Shown: piece by piece, positions 38,401-49,145 of the stretch
How positions within the stretch are numbered: the first letter of the stretch is position 1
Layout of the letters: every line of letters begins with the position of its first letter
From: Mastigias papua
Taxonomy: Eukaryota; Cnidaria; Scyphozoa; Rhizostomeae; Mastigiidae
Direction of reading: 5' to 3'
DNA length: 64,000 nt
NCBI GenBank assembly: GCA_964019165.1
Contig: OZ025268.1
Coordinates: 2,595,501 to 2,659,500, forward strand
The notes under the pieces: generated by a model
Told to the model about the DNA's origin: nothing
Databases searched by the model: none
The model's input: the letters and a program-made list of their open reading frames with translations, nothing else
Made by a program: the position numbers and the translations under genes

Positions 38401-41393
38401 GTGATTATATAGGAAATCCAAATGTTCATTAGTATAAAATCCTTCTTACTTTTTACGTATATGAAGAAAATAGAACTTTCAAATAACAATTCTTCGAAAG
38501 CGAACAACACTTCAAAATTCAAGTTGCCTAGTGATGGAGCTAACCGAAAGCAAGTATTTTCTAAGCGAAAGATCTTCAGACGATCTACCGGCTTAGGATT
38601 GATAAGGATTATCTAGGAAACATTTGATACTGCATGCCTATAAGTCAACAACATCCAATGCCCTCTGAACATCTTGCAAACATTGTCCATTCCTGTGATG
38701 ATAACACTTACAATGTGAGCCACCTAAGTCTTGGACTAAAGCATCTCCCACAGTTGTTCCTCTCCTCTGATAAACATCGCTGTCTAATGCAAATACGAAT
38801 AACCCTGAAGGTAGAAATTTCACTTGAGCACAATGCTATAGGTCTCTGCTTTCCATTCAACATTGCTTAATGGGGGAGGGATTTACATTTTGATTGCTGT
38901 CACGAAAAAGGGGCGGGAGTCGGAAAGTCATAAAAATGTGTTCCAAGCAGTTTGGCAGGCGTTGCAGAAATATTAATATTACTGACTATAAGAATATTAT
39001 TGACAAGACAGGGAATCACCAGAATGAAACAAGTTATGCCTTGAAAACAACAGCAAACACATGATACACGACCAGTGCACATAGGGTAGAAACAGCAAAT
39101 GGGACACCAATACCCCGAAACAGGAAATGCAGCTGTCCCAGAAATGTAGGGCCAACATTTATTTATCTGGATGTTACAAGGTATTAAAATACTTTCATGA
39201 TTCTTTCTCTGAAATATCGATTTTACCTTTGCTGAAAAGTGTAGCGTGTATAAATATCGATAACATGAAATGAGATGAATATAAGTATCATTGATCCTCT
39301 ATAAAATGCTGCCCCTGTCGCGTCTTCCACCTCAGCATGAAATGAACATGGAGCATATTTCATAGCTAGGAAAAGCGAAAATTTAGCTTTCTTCATTTGT
39401 ATTTAGCAGCTTTTTAGATTAGAGATACAACCATGAAAGTAAACCGTTCACTCTAAAAAAAATAATAATACTAATGGGTCAGCATCCTGGACTCCATGGT
39501 ACATGGGAGCATACTAAAGGACTCGTGCGACAACAGAAAAGGTGCCCAACCTCCTTATGCCCAGCCTAAAAAAGGTGTCAACACAGGGGACTGCTATGAT
39601 GTTGATAGAAACTGGAGATAGGCCTGCAAACTGAGCTTTCATGTCAACAGAGCGAGGTTATCAAACATGGGCAGCCTTGCTCTCGTAATTTTGTATCAGT
39701 GAACTTTGTACAATATATTGATTTGTACCGTAGCCATCTTCATATAACCTCAAGCATTGAAAATGAGGTCATCACGTATAGTTTTGTCAGTATAAAATGC
39801 CCCAAAGCATGCTACTTTAATCTCTTAATTCACTATTAAGTAGGTTACCAAAAATATTACTGATAATATTCTTATACTGTTAATACGATCTTTGCTATAA
39901 AGAATTGCTTAGATACCGAAAGAACCCGAATATACGCCATGAATAGTCTCCATTTATTAGCAATGCGCTTTGACCTTATAAACAATTTGGTCCGTTATGT
40001 ACACATATTTACCTGATCAGAGTATTATCCTTTGGCATTCTAGAAAACTCTCTATACGCCTACACAATGTCCTAAGAAGCATTTTAGATGGCTTAATAAC
40101 TAACTACCTATCTACCAAAGAGTATCGCAATAAAATAACGATAAAACAATCAAACCTCCTCCCCTCTTCTACAAAGATTATACGTAAATACCTCTTGAAG
40201 TCACCTGACGGCCAGTTGTAACTGCTGTGGAGTTGTACAAGTGTATCAATAAACAAGCTCATCGGAAAATAACCGCTCTTTTCGTGTATGTCAACGTAAT
40301 ATGCGAAGCAAACAGGAAAATGTGTGCGAACAGCAACAAAGCATGTTTTAAAGCCTTACTACCCCAACTACAACGTTACGGTGAATCTTCCCAGTCACCG
40401 GTTAGTCATAAAATGCTCTAATGTCAACAGGATTGCCAATGAGGCAATGAATCGAGGTATTTGGCGATAAACAAAAAGATATATATGACCAAACAGCTTG
40501 TGATGCAATAAATAAGCTGACTTACATGAATCAGCCTAGCTCAAAACAACACCAACAATATGAAATAACTAACATAATCAGCTGAGATTCCCAAATCCGA
40601 TCAATTGAGTAAATTCATCAATGAAAGACGGACCATATGATACCTTCTCACGGCAGAGCAGAAAAAGTACCTATTAATTAAATTGTTATGAAGGAGGTTC
40701 GCAATGCTCTTTCTAGCACCTCCCTAAGTAGTTAAAATCGATTCATAAGAGCGTGACAGGACTATTTCTCCGGATGATCCGAATGAAAACTGATTTAAAG
40801 AATGGAAACGCTATTGTTTTATGTTAACTATACTACTGTTATACTGTATATAGTGGGCACTACAAGTGGCACGCTATTGTAATGTTCATAACATAAACTT
40901 AAACAAAGTAACTTAGAAACTATCTTAATGAAAATACGATAGCTCGATTTCAGGATCACGAATAACAAATTTAGCTAGGTAGTTGTGTTGTATGTTTATT
41001 ATGAAAAGCGTGACGTGATAGCCATAAAGCACAATACAGGTCTGTTCATAAAAAACATGAAGCCCCTACTCTTTGCTGTTAATGACTAAAGTCAAAACTA
41101 GTTTATGATTGCCAACTCTGTAGAGCTTGATAATACCCACAGCTTTTCAAAGTCATAACGATAAACAAAGAGTGCAGTGCATACACAACAATACCAAGAT
41201 TGAAATAATAGCAAAAGAGGAAGACAGCAGCAACAACAAAATCACACAATATTCTAAGCGCAACAACCCAAGAAAGGTCTATCAGTTTTTTGTACTAAAA
41301 TAAACGAACTGAAAATCAATGTTTATGCTTTTCATAACTACTTTGTGCTCATCACCATACAATAGCCACCAAGTGTTTAAGAGCCCCGTAAGA

Positions 41394-41513
41394 TCTATTT
41401 TCTCCCAACCTAATTGACCAATCATCATGCAAAATGGGCTTAGTCCTTTAGTCCTAGCATGAGTGGTCAGAATCCTGCATGATGATTGGTCGATTAGATT
41501 GGGAGAAAATAGA
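41394..41513. repeat. foldback element: 38-bp inverted repeat, 44-bp loop
   Basis: Left arm 41394-41431 and right arm 41476-41513 are reverse complements with two mismatches (TCTATTTTCTCCCAA... against ...TTGGGAGAAAATAGA). It could be a small foldback transposon or an RNA hairpin. No clear target duplication was found. Confidence 0.85.
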
Positions 41514-41825
41514 CCAAAGCCAAATAGAATTCTGGTAAAAATAACAAAGCTTTGCTGTAGGTATTGTTCAAAGAAGGTGAAGGATCAAGTTTTCTGAATA
41601 CAAGCAAGGGTTTATTGTGCAGTAGTGCTGCCAAGAAACGAAAAGACTCCTACAGGTATTCAGCCAAATTACCGAAAGGCTCAATAGATATAAATCTGCT
41701 TCTAATCAGTAATTTTACGTAATCCTAAAGGGTTTTGTAGATGCTCTTGTCACCACGGTGGTATACAAGCAATTTTTTTCATTTCTACCTCTTTTAAACA
41801 GCATTTATTAAAATGTGAATAAGGT

Positions 41826-41829
41826 ACTG
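41826..41829 (+). other. target site duplication, left (ACTG)
   Basis: The 4 bp ACTG directly before the 5' LTR matches the 4 bp directly after the 3' LTR (49146-49149). Confidence 0.85.
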
Positions 41830-42106
41830 TGTAGGGTGCAGGAAACGACCCCCATTGGTTGAGAGAGACGAACAGATTACTGTGGCACCGTACCTAATTT
41901 TTGATGTGCCAAACTGACAATTGAACTATTTTGTTAATTGATCTTTTAATTTAATAAGCTGCTTATGTATCCTAGTATTGATTAGTTTTAGTTAGTTAGC
42001 TCTTGAGTTTTGTTGAAGATAGATGTTACGTAGCAGAACCTAATTTTCATTCGTCGAACCTGCGATACATGGGACAGCCTTGGTCCATGTATAACCAAGA
42101 GCTACA
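41830..42106 (+). repeat. 5' LTR (277 bp)
   Basis: Begins TGTAGGG and ends CTACA, with a short terminal inverted repeat TGTAG/CTACA. Identical to the 3' LTR. An 8-bp stem (ATACATGG at 42065-42072 with CCATGTAT at 42085-42092) lies near the 3' end. I see no clear TATA box or AATAAA signal, so the R region cannot be placed. Confidence 0.97.
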
Positions 42107-42108
42107 TT

Positions 42109-42122
42109 TGGCGCCCAGTGAG
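42109..42122 (+). promoter_or_regulatory. tRNA primer-binding site
   Basis: TGGCGCCCAGTGAG starts 2 nt after the 5' LTR. TGG pairs with the CCA end of a tRNA. The first nine bases match the lysine-type primer site used by many retroelements, after which it departs, so the primer tRNA is not assigned. Confidence 0.8.
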
Positions 42123-42381
42123 TTTTCTATTTGATGCTACGCAACTGTTCCGCCGGTATCCTGGTTTGCTGCAAAATTTCCTCGATGCTGCATCTGTTCG
42201 TTGTTCAGTGGTTTGCTCGCCGTTTCAAGCCCGAGGGCGTACCGACCGTACCCCTCTCAGCTAAGTGTTTTTCTTCTGTTTGACTTTCGGGGCTCCGCTT
42301 TTTGTTTTGCGGGGTGGGGTGTGTATTTGGTTTTACATATTGTTAGATTATCTTGCTGGTTACGTGTCAATATTACTGGAA

Positions 42382-43863
42382 ATGTCGGAAATCGAAGATT
42401 TGCAATTAGAACTCGATGCGCTTCTTTGCCACCAAAGTATTGAAAAGTTACTAGAACTTTCCATTTTGCTCAAGGTTAAAGAAAGTATAGAAGATAAAAG
42501 TAGATCTCAACTGGTTAAAATAATTAGAAATGCTATTGAGGAAGCTATATCTAATCCAACGGAAGATTTTAATGTGGACACCTTCTTACGTGATACAATT
42601 TCGAATGTTAAAGGATCGCCTTCCTCCTTACCTAAATCTGAGGAACAGACCAGAGTTCAACAAGAAATTAGTTATCTTGAAAAGCAACTAGACGATTTGC
42701 GACTACTGCAACTAGAATCTGATAAAACAAGAAAAACCCTTTCCGAACAGTTGCGGGCTGCAAAGCAAAAAGTAACGGAGACAAGCATTTCTGATAGTAT
42801 CGATTCTGCTAGCGCTAATCTAACTAATCCAGCGAAATCCGAAACTGTTAAGCCAGGATCTTCTGTCCTACTTAGAGACTTCAAAATTTCTGGTCAAATT
42901 GGTGAGCCTGGACAACATGATAAACTAACGTATGTATCGTTAATCCATCAAATAGATACTGGTTTAGACAGGGGCTATTCCGAAAAAGAAGTTTGTGATG
43001 CCATTATTAAATCAATATCCCCTCACAGTAGTTTGCGAAATTACATCTTAACGTTGCCACAACGCTCGCTCGGGAAATTACGATCAATTTTGCGCGTATT
43101 TTTCCAAGAAAAGACGGCTGCTGATCTTTTTCAGGCCATGGTTACGACTGTTCAAGAGCCTAAGGAAACCGCGCAACAGTTTCTACTCCGACTTTTAGAT
43201 TCAAGAAATAGAGTGTCTTTCGCCTCTAAGGAAGAAAATGCTGAATCAGAATATAGCTCTCAATTAGTCGAAAAGTCATTTTTGAAAGCCTTCGAATCTG
43301 GACTGCGCGATGAGAACTTAGTTACTAATCTCCGGCCATTCCTTAGGAAAAGCGATATTACTGACGATGAGTTAATGAGAAGCGTAAATGACTTAGCAAC
43401 GAAACAATCCGAGCGAAAAGCGAAGATAGGAGCTGCATCTGAGCGTACCAAAGCAGCGAAGGCGCAAGCTATTACTGTCGAAAATGAAAAACAGAATAAA
43501 CAGAGCCCTAACATTCCTCGGGAAAACAGTAAGGTAGTCGAGTCTGAAACAAGTAAACTCTCAGCAGAAATTCAATACTTGAAAAGTCAATTAGCCGAAA
43601 TTAAGCAACAAGCTAACAATTCTGCTCGAGGCAACTTGGCACCTAGGTTTTCTAATAGAGCGCGCGGTCGGTGGCGGAACAGATACAGCGGACCGCCTCG
43701 TTATAGTCGTCTCGCATGTTGCCGTACTTGTCATTCAAATGGCACGACGGAACAGTGTGACCATTGCTTTCAATGCGGGGAGCATGGACATTTTCGTTCG
43801 CAGTGTCCTCACTTTAGGAATCAGGGAAACCTGCCACGGTTATTCCAGGGGGGCGTGGAGTAA
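42382..43863 (+). CDS. gag: Gag capsid/nucleocapsid protein of the Gypsy element
   Basis: Structural protein of 493 residues from the ATG at 42382 ([12 protein letters not shown]). The frame is open further upstream to 42265, but that part (MFFFCLTF...) is hydrophobic leader-like sequence, and the 42382 start gives a typical acidic Gag start. Residues about 80-135 form a coiled-coil-like charged stretch ([17 protein letters not shown]). The middle resembles Ty3-type capsid ([42 protein letters not shown]). A basic region rich in R and G precedes a CCHC zinc knuckle, [14 protein letters not shown], with Cys 462, 465, His 470, Cys 475, which would bind genomic RNA. It packages RNA in virus-like particles. 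Translation either stops at 43861-43863 or shifts back one base at 43824-43830 into pol. Confidence 0.93.
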   Translation: MSEIEDLQLELDALLCHQSIEKLLELSILLKVKESIEDKSRSQLVKIIRNAIEEAISNPTEDFNVDTFLRDTISNVKGSPSSLPKSEEQTRVQQEISYLEKQLDDLRLLQLESDKTRKTLSEQLRAAKQKVTETSISDSIDSASANLTNPAKSETVKPGSSVLLRDFKISGQIGEPGQHDKLTYVSLIHQIDTGLDRGYSEKEVCDAIIKSISPHSSLRNYILTLPQRSLGKLRSILRVFFQEKTAADLFQAMVTTVQEPKETAQQFLLRLLDSRNRVSFASKEENAESEYSSQLVEKSFLKAFESGLRDENLVTNLRPFLRKSDITDDELMRSVNDLATKQSERKAKIGAASERTKAAKAQAITVENEKQNKQSPNIPRENSKVVESETSKLSAEIQYLKSQLAEIKQQANNSARGNLAPRFSNRARGRWRNRYSGPPRYSRLACCRTCHSNGTTEQCDHCFQCGEHGHFRSQCPHFRNQGNLPRLFQGGVE

Positions 43864-46800
43864 CCGATAACGATGCGAAGCCTCAACGTTGTAATTATTG
43901 TGGAACTATACAAAACGGATTGACTATTTGGACATGTAGCGGTTGTTGCCTTGTTAAGTATTGCGGTAAAGTATGCCAGCGGAAACATTGGTTACAGCAT
44001 AAAGCTATTTGCACGGCAGTTCAAACTTTAAATAATGAGTCGCATAAAAATGCGGTACCACCGAATTTCGTAACGCACTTAACTCCAAAACAATCGTCTC
44101 AAATCGCAAAAATTGTTGGGAACCGATGTACAATTAATTGTAAACTAAATGGACTGTTTGTCGAAGCTTTATGGGACACGGGTGCCCAGGTTTCTATTAT
44201 TTCGGAACAATTTCTTCGTAATCGTTTCCCCGGTATGAAGTTGAGAAACATCTCAGAACTTATCGATTGCGAATTAGATTTGACTGCAGCTAATGGTACG
44301 TCAATACCGTACACAGGATTTGTTGAGTTTACCTTTACATTGAAAAACAAACGAGACCCGATTCTTGTTCCGTTCCTAGTAACGACCAACGACATTTCAA
44401 TGCCGCTTGTCGGGTATAACGTAATCGAGCTATGTATAAAGTCCGGACTAACTAGCCCTGAGTTAGCGTGTGTCTTCTCATCTTTGAGTCGTAACAATGT
44501 AAATACTTTATATCATATTATTGAAGCTAACAATGATACTGATTTGTGTACTGTTCGAACAAACAAGAAAAACGCTTTGATTAAACGTGGACAATGCTCT
44601 GAGATTTCGTGTAGGATTAATCATGGACCTATCGCTTCCGCAATTCCTGTTATTTTCGAACCTGAAGAAAATCCAGAGTTACCACGCGGCCTTGTTGTTT
44701 CAGAATCATTATTTTCATTAAAACCCGGAAAAACAAGCGTTATCAAATTCTTAGTCGAAAACACTACAAAACATGATATCGTTTTGCCAAAACGCACGGT
44801 TCTTGGTCGGATTCAGCTAGTACAATCCGTAACCCCCGTAGATGTGAAGTTGAAAGAGAAAGCTGCCAGTCCCGAACCTACTATAAACGCAAATGTCCGT
44901 AGTGAGGTTGGTTTTGATAAAAATATTCCAAATCATGTCAAACAGATTAATCTAGATGGTCTTACGGAAACCCAGAAACAATCTGCTTTGAACTTGTTAT
45001 GCGAGGAACAAAATTCATTTTCGAAAGATGATGATGATATTGGTACAGTCCCAAATCTAGAATTGAATATAAATCTGACAGATAACATTCCTGTGCAGAA
45101 AAATTACGTTGCTGTACCAAGACCGCTTTACCCCGAAGTAAAAGCGTATATCGAAGACCTTTTAAATAAAAATTTTATTTGTAAATCGGACTCTCTATAC
45201 AGCTCTCCAGTAGTCTGTGTAAGAAAGAAAGACCAATCGTTGAGACTTTGTGTAGATTTTCGTGCTTTGAATCAAAAGACTATTCCGGATCGTCATCCGA
45301 TTCCGCGGATTCAAGAAACGCTAGATAATTTGGGGGGAAACGCGTGGTTCTCGGTTTTAGACCAGGGTAAGGCATACCATCAAGGTTTCGTTAGTGAAAA
45401 GAGTCAACATCTTACAGCCTTTATTACCCCCTGGGGATTGTATGAATGGAAGAGGATTCCCTTTGGACTTCGCAATGCGCCGGGTGCATTCCAACGATTT
45501 ATGGAAAATTGCTTAGGGGACTTACGAGATGAACTTTGTATTCCATATTTGGATGACGTAATCGTGTTCAGCAAAACTTTCGATGGACATTTGGCAAATC
45601 TCAGAAAAGTTTTACAACGCCTAAGGGAACATGGAGTAAAATTAAAGCCTCGGAAATGTAACATGTTTCGGAGAGAAGTTAACTTTCTAGGAAGAATCAT
45701 CTCTCCCGAAGGATATAAATTAGATCCAGAGAGTATCAAGCCACTTTTGCATTTGCAAAAATCGACCCCACAAACCGTAGGTGATGTTCGACGTTTACTT
45801 GGCCTCCTTGGGTATTATCGACGGTATATTAAAAATTTCTCATCGATTGCAAAACCATTGTATGATCTATTATCGAAGTCTGAAAAAAACAAATCAACGT
45901 GCAATCAAACATCGAAATCGAATAATCAGTTGCACTCTAAGAGTTCAGTTATTTGGAACGAAAAACACCAGCGTATCTTAGACACATTAATTGAACAGCT
46001 GATATCGCCTCCGATTATGGCCTATCCTAACTTTTCAGATCCTTTTATACTCCATACGGATGCATCAGAAGTAGGATTAGGTGCAGTTCTGTATCAACGT
46101 CAAAACGGTTCGTTAAGAGTTATTGCATATGGCTCTCGTACTTTATCGCCAGCAGAGAAAAACTACTACCTTCACTCTGGTAAACTCGAATTTTTAGCGT
46201 TGAAATGGGCGATATGTGATCAGTTTCGTGACTATTTATATTACGCGCCATCTTTCACTGTATATACCGACAATAACCCATTAACGTACGTACTTTCATC
46301 CGCAAAATTAAATGCCACTGGTTTACGTTGGGTCAATGAGTTAGCTGATTTTAATTTTACCATAAAATATAGACCAGGTAAAGTAAATTGCGATGCCGAT
46401 ACTCTTTCGCGCATTCCCGATTTCGAATCGTACATGATCACGTGTACTGAGGAAATGTTACCAAAAACTAGAACTGCAGTAACATCCGCTGTAAATATGC
46501 TCGCTACTGGTAAATCGAATTGGATTACGCCACTCACGATCGATCCAAATGTTTTGGCTATTGAAGATATGACTTCTCAGAAAGATTTATCATTCACAGT
46601 AAACGATTTAGTTCAAGCCCAATTAAGTGATCCTGTTACAAGTCGCGTTATTCATTTTATGGACAACGGTAAAAAGCCTCTACCTAAAGATCTTTTGCAT
46701 GAATCTCCTGCTGTAAAACGATTGCTACGCGATTGGCCTAAACTTGTACGTAAGGATGGTCTCTTAAAACGTAACATCGGTACTCTTTCACAAATCGTTT

Positions 46801-48431
46801 TACCTCAGAAATACCATCGCTTAGTCATTAAGGAGCTGCATGAAAACATGGGTCATCTTGGACCCGAACGCGTTTTGGACCTAGCTAGACAAAGATTTTT
46901 CTGGCCTCGTATGCACGCAGATATTGAACATTTTATACACCACGTTTGCACTTGCGTAAAACAGAAACGTCCGACATTTCATACGAGAGCTCCGTTACAG
47001 CCGATTATTACTACGTCTCCGTTCGAAATGATTTCTATCGACTTTTTGCATTTAGAGCGTAGCAAAGGAGGTTATGAATACATTTTAGTCATCGTCGATC
47101 ATTTTACCCGTTTCGCTCAGACGTATGCAACTCTGAATAAGTCTGCTAAAACTGTTGCTTCCAAGTCATATAACGACTTCATTTTACGTTTTGGCTTTCC
47201 TACTAAGATCCATCACGATCAAGGGGCAGAATTTGAGAACAATCTTTTCGATCACCTTCAAAAACTTTGTGACATTAAACATTCGCGCACGACACCTTAT
47301 CATCCGCAAGGTAACGGACAAGTAGAGCGTTTTAATCGTACTTTATTATCTATGCTTCGTACTTTACCAGAATCGTATAAAAGTCGTTGGCACGAGCATC
47401 TCAGTAAGGTCACTCACGCTTATAATTGCACGCGGAATGATTCTACCGGTTTTTCGCCATTTTATCTTTTGTTTGGACGACACCCTCGTTTACCTATCGA
47501 TATGATTTTTAACATTGATCAACCTTCGTCTGCGCGTAGCTATAATGAATATGTACAACAATGGAAACAAGCCATGGAAGAAGCCTATAGCATTGCCAAC
47601 CGTCGATCGATTGCGGCTGGAGAACAGAATAAAGCTCGTTATGATTTGCACGCTAAGTCAATTGATCTCCACCCGAACGATCGGGTGCTCGTTCGAAATT
47701 TGTCGGAGAGGGGAGGACCCGGTAAATTACGGTCGTACTGGGAAAAGGAAATTCACCGCGTTATTCGACGTAAAGATAATTTTTCGCCCGTATACGAAAT
47801 ACAACGAGAAAACGGATCAGGTCCTATTAGAGTATTGCATAGGAATCTATTGCTGCCATGCAACGAATTGCCAATGGATACGGATGCTGCTCCGCAACAA
47901 CCCATTTCGAAAGGCCGTAGGCGCAATACGTACCATACACGATCTGCAACACGACTTTCTAATTCTCGTGCGACAGATAGTTCGATGTCTGACAGTGAAT
48001 CAGAGGATGAAATTTTTATTCCCGCGAATAATAATCGAATATTGGAAAGACCGACGGACTCATTAAGAAACGAGCCGGTACCAACGATTGATATACCAGA
48101 CGTATCTGATAGTGGAGAAGCCGTGAACTGTGCAAATGATAGAGACCATGAGCCGACGAAACAACGCGAAATGCCTGATAGTGTCGCACACGAACGTTTA
48201 ATCGATCAAACGTCGTCCGAGACACAAGAAACTAATCGTCCAGTCCGTAGTCGACAGCCACCAAACCGATTAGCTTATTATGCACCAGGTCAATCGTTAT
48301 TGACTTCGAATGTCCATAATATTAATAGTGTTCCGCGTGTTCCAGTTCTTTCAACTATCTTTTCGTCGATACGTCGCTTTATACCATCCAGTCGTTCGCA
48401 GTCGTATCCAGTTGTTGTTCACACGGTATAA
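43818..48431 (+). CDS. pol: Pol polyprotein of the Gypsy element (MYND finger, protease, RT, RNase H, integrase)
   Basis: The frame is open from 43818 to the stop at 48429-48431. It has no ATG at its start and is probably made as a Gag-Pol fusion of about 2016 residues by frameshifting. Order: MYND-type zinc finger (43890-44012); aspartic protease with [11 protein letters not shown], catalytic Asp at 44175; reverse transcriptase with [32 protein letters not shown] and catalytic YLDD (45546-45557); RNase H with [13 protein letters not shown] (Asp at 46059) and TDNNPLTY; integrase HHCC finger from 46839 (HENMGH...CTC); integrase core Asp 47040 (SIDFLH), Asp 47217 (HHDQGAEF), Glu 47325 (QVERFN) in DD35E spacing; a GPY/F-like basic C-terminal module (47640-47870); and an acidic/serine-rich tail. 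All catalytic residues are present and no stop or frameshift interrupts it, so it appears functional. Confidence 0.96.
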   Translation, partial: ESGKPATVIPGGRGVTDNDAKPQRCNYCGTIQNGLTIWTCSGCCLVKYCGKVCQRKHWLQHKAICTAVQTLNNESHKNAVPPNFVTHLTPKQSSQIAKIVGNRCTINCKLNGLFVEALWDTGAQVSIISEQFLRNRFPGMKLRNISELIDCELDLTAANGTSIPYTGFVEFTFTLKNKRDPILVPFLVTTNDISMPLVGYNVIELCIKSGLTSPELACVFSSLSRNNVNTLYHIIEANNDTDLCTVRTNKKNALIKRGQCSEISCRINHGPIASAIPVIFEPEENPELPRGLVVSESLFSLKPGKTSVIKFLVENTTKHDIVLPKRTVLGRIQLVQSVTPVDVKLKEKAASPEPTINANVRSEVGFDKNIPNHVKQINLDGLTETQKQSALNLLCEEQNSFSKDDDDIGTVPNLELNINLTDNIPVQKNYVAVPRPLYPEVKAYIEDLLNKNFICKSDSLYSSPVVCVRKKDQSLRLCVDFRALNQKTIPDRHPIPRIQETLDNLGGNAWFSVLDQGKAYHQGFVSEKSQHLTAFITPWGLYEWKRIPFGLRNAPGAFQRFMENCLGDLRDELCIPYLDDVIVFSKTFDGHLANLRKVLQRLREHGVKLKPRKCNMFRREVNFLGRIISPEGYKLDPESIKPLLHLQKSTPQTVGDVRRLLGLLGYYRRYIKNFSSIAKPLYDLLSKSEKNKSTCNQTSKSNNQLHSKSSVIWNEKHQRILDTLIEQLISPPIMAYPNFSDPFILHTDASEVGLGAVLYQRQNGSLRVIAYGSRTLSPAEKNYYLHSGKLEFLALKWAICDQFRDYLYYAPSFTVYTDNNPLTYVLSSAKLNATGLRWVNELADFNFTIKYRPGKVNCDADTLSRIPDFESYMITCTEEMLPKTRTAVTSAVNMLATGKSNWITPLTIDPNVLAIEDMTSQKDLSFTVNDLVQAQLSDPVTSRVIHFMDNGKKPLPKDLLHESPAVKRLLRDWPKLVRKDGLLKRNIGTLSQIVLPQKYHRLVIKELHENMGHLGPERVLDLARQRFFWPRMHADIEHFIHHVCTCVKQKRPTFHTRAPLQPIITTSPFEMISIDFLHLERSKGGYEYILVIVDHFTRFAQTYATLNKSAKTVASKSYNDFILRFGFPTKIHHDQGAEFENNLFDHLQKLCDIKHSRTTPYHPQGNGQVERFNRTLLSMLRTLPESYKSRWHEHLSKVTHAYNCTRNDSTGFSPFYLLFGRHPRLPIDMIFNIDQPSSARSYNEYVQQWKQAMEEAYSIANRRSIAAGEQNKARYDLHAKSIDLHPNDRVLVRNLSERGGPGKLRSYWEKEIHRVIRRKDNFSPVYEIQRENGSGPIRVLHRNLLLPCNELPMDTDAAPQQPISKGRRRNTYHTRSATRLSNSRATDSSMSDSESEDEIFIPANNNRILERPTDSLRNEPVPTIDIPDVSDSGEAVNCANDRDHEPTKQREMPDSVAHERLIDQTSSETQETNRPVRSRQPPNRLAYYAPGQSLLTSNVHNINSVPRVPVLSTIFSSIRRFIPSSRSQSYPVVVHTV
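43824..43866 (+). promoter_or_regulatory. programmed -1 ribosomal frameshift signal between gag and pol
   Basis: Slippery heptamer GGGAAAC (43824-43830) lies in the gag reading register as G GGA AAC. A 6-nt spacer CTGCCA follows, then a stem of 11 pairs: CGGTTATTCCA (43837-43847) with TGGAGTAACCG (43856-43866), one G-U pair, loop GGGGGGCG. The gag stop codon TAA (43861-43863) is inside the 3' arm. The pol frame opens right after a TAG at 43815-43817, so the heptamer is inside the 46-nt overlap and a -1 slip joins gag to pol. All parts match known retroviral signals. The same heptamer is used at the gag-pro junction of Mason-Pfizer monkey virus. Confidence 0.88.
43890..44012 (+). other. MYND-type zinc finger at the N-terminus of Pol
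   Basis: The Pol frame encodes CNYCG, then [15 protein letters not shown], then HWLQHKAIC. Cysteine and histidine spacing (C-x2-C...C-x2-C...YC-x3-C-Q...HW-x2-H-x3-C) is that of MYND fingers, which are protein-protein interaction modules of chromatin regulators. It lies between the frameshift site and the protease, where most Gypsy elements have no such domain. The assignment rests on spacing and the YCG-x-x-CQ-x-x-HW signature. Confidence 0.85.
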
Positions 48432-48868
48432 GAACCGAATAGTTCGCTTGATTATCAGAAGTACATTGTTATCGTTCCTGATTTTTCAATTTCATTTATA
48501 TATATTCATTTTTACATTTACTATATTCTCAGTATTCTTTTACATGAACAGCTTTCGTACATTCGTACGTACCGAAATAGCCTCGCCTATTTCCCGATCG
48601 ATTTTTACAATCGATATTCGCAAGTCACGTTGTTACGATTCTTCAGAGAAACAAATGTTATTGCTACTGAAGGAATCACTATGGAATTGAAACAATTTAT
48701 GCCAACTGGAAAGTCATTGAACACAGATAATAACTCTTATTTTGTTATTCTCTTTCGCTATTGGTATTTACACTTGTTGGAAGTCAATGAAGATTGAAGA
48801 ACGTTTTCTCACCGCTTCCATGAATCCTCAAGGATGTCAGGGACGACATTTTCTTTAGAGGGGGAGTA
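48432..48868 (+). other. Gypsy 3' untranslated region with polypurine tract
   Basis: Sequence from the pol stop to the 3' LTR. It ends in a polypurine tract (AGAGGGGGAGTA, 48857-48868) that primes plus-strand synthesis. A 126-codon frame (48310-48690) overlaps the pol end and reads into it; its middle is hydrophobic (LIFQFHLYIFIFTFTIF). A second hydrophobic stretch (ITLILLFSFAIGIY) lies near 48730-48780 in another frame. Neither has a signal peptide, cysteine pattern or cleavage site expected of an envelope protein. Confidence 0.7.
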
Positions 48869-49145
48869 TGTAGGGTGCAGGAAACGACCCCCATTGGTTG
48901 AGAGAGACGAACAGATTACTGTGGCACCGTACCTAATTTTTGATGTGCCAAACTGACAATTGAACTATTTTGTTAATTGATCTTTTAATTTAATAAGCTG
49001 CTTATGTATCCTAGTATTGATTAGTTTTAGTTAGTTAGCTCTTGAGTTTTGTTGAAGATAGATGTTACGTAGCAGAACCTAATTTTCATTCGTCGAACCT
49101 GCGATACATGGGACAGCCTTGGTCCATGTATAACCAAGAGCTACA
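48869..49145 (+). repeat. 3' LTR (277 bp)
   Basis: Identical to the 5' LTR over all 277 bp and followed by ACTG (49146-49149), the right target duplication. Confidence 0.97.

Larger units (their letters stand above)
41830..49145 (+). mobile_element. complete Ty3/Gypsy LTR retrotransposon (7316 bp)
   Basis: Intact element in the order LTR, primer-binding site, gag, pol (MYND finger, protease, reverse transcriptase, RNase H, integrase), polypurine tract, LTR. The RT before RNase H before integrase order defines Ty3/Gypsy. The two 277-bp LTRs show no difference on base-by-base reading, both main frames are open, and a 4-bp target duplication ACTG flanks it, so insertion is very recent on an evolutionary scale. 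It lies in the 26.8-kb PAS intron of the ERG gene and points opposite to that gene. The gag and pol frames overlap by 46 nt and are linked by a -1 frameshift signal. There is no convincing envelope gene. Confidence 0.97.

Noticed and set aside
42265..42381. Upstream gag start at 42265
   Set aside because: The added 39 residues are hydrophobic leader-type sequence close to the primer-binding site. The ATG at 42382 gives a conventional acidic, coiled-coil-leading Gag start.
47515..48066. 183-codon frame inside pol in another register
   Set aside because: Shadow of the intact integrase C-terminal region. It is basic and has no features of its own.
48310..48690. Envelope gene of the Gypsy element
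   Set aside because: Too short, with no signal peptide, glycosylation pattern, furin-type site or splice acceptor visible. Kept only as a weak observation.
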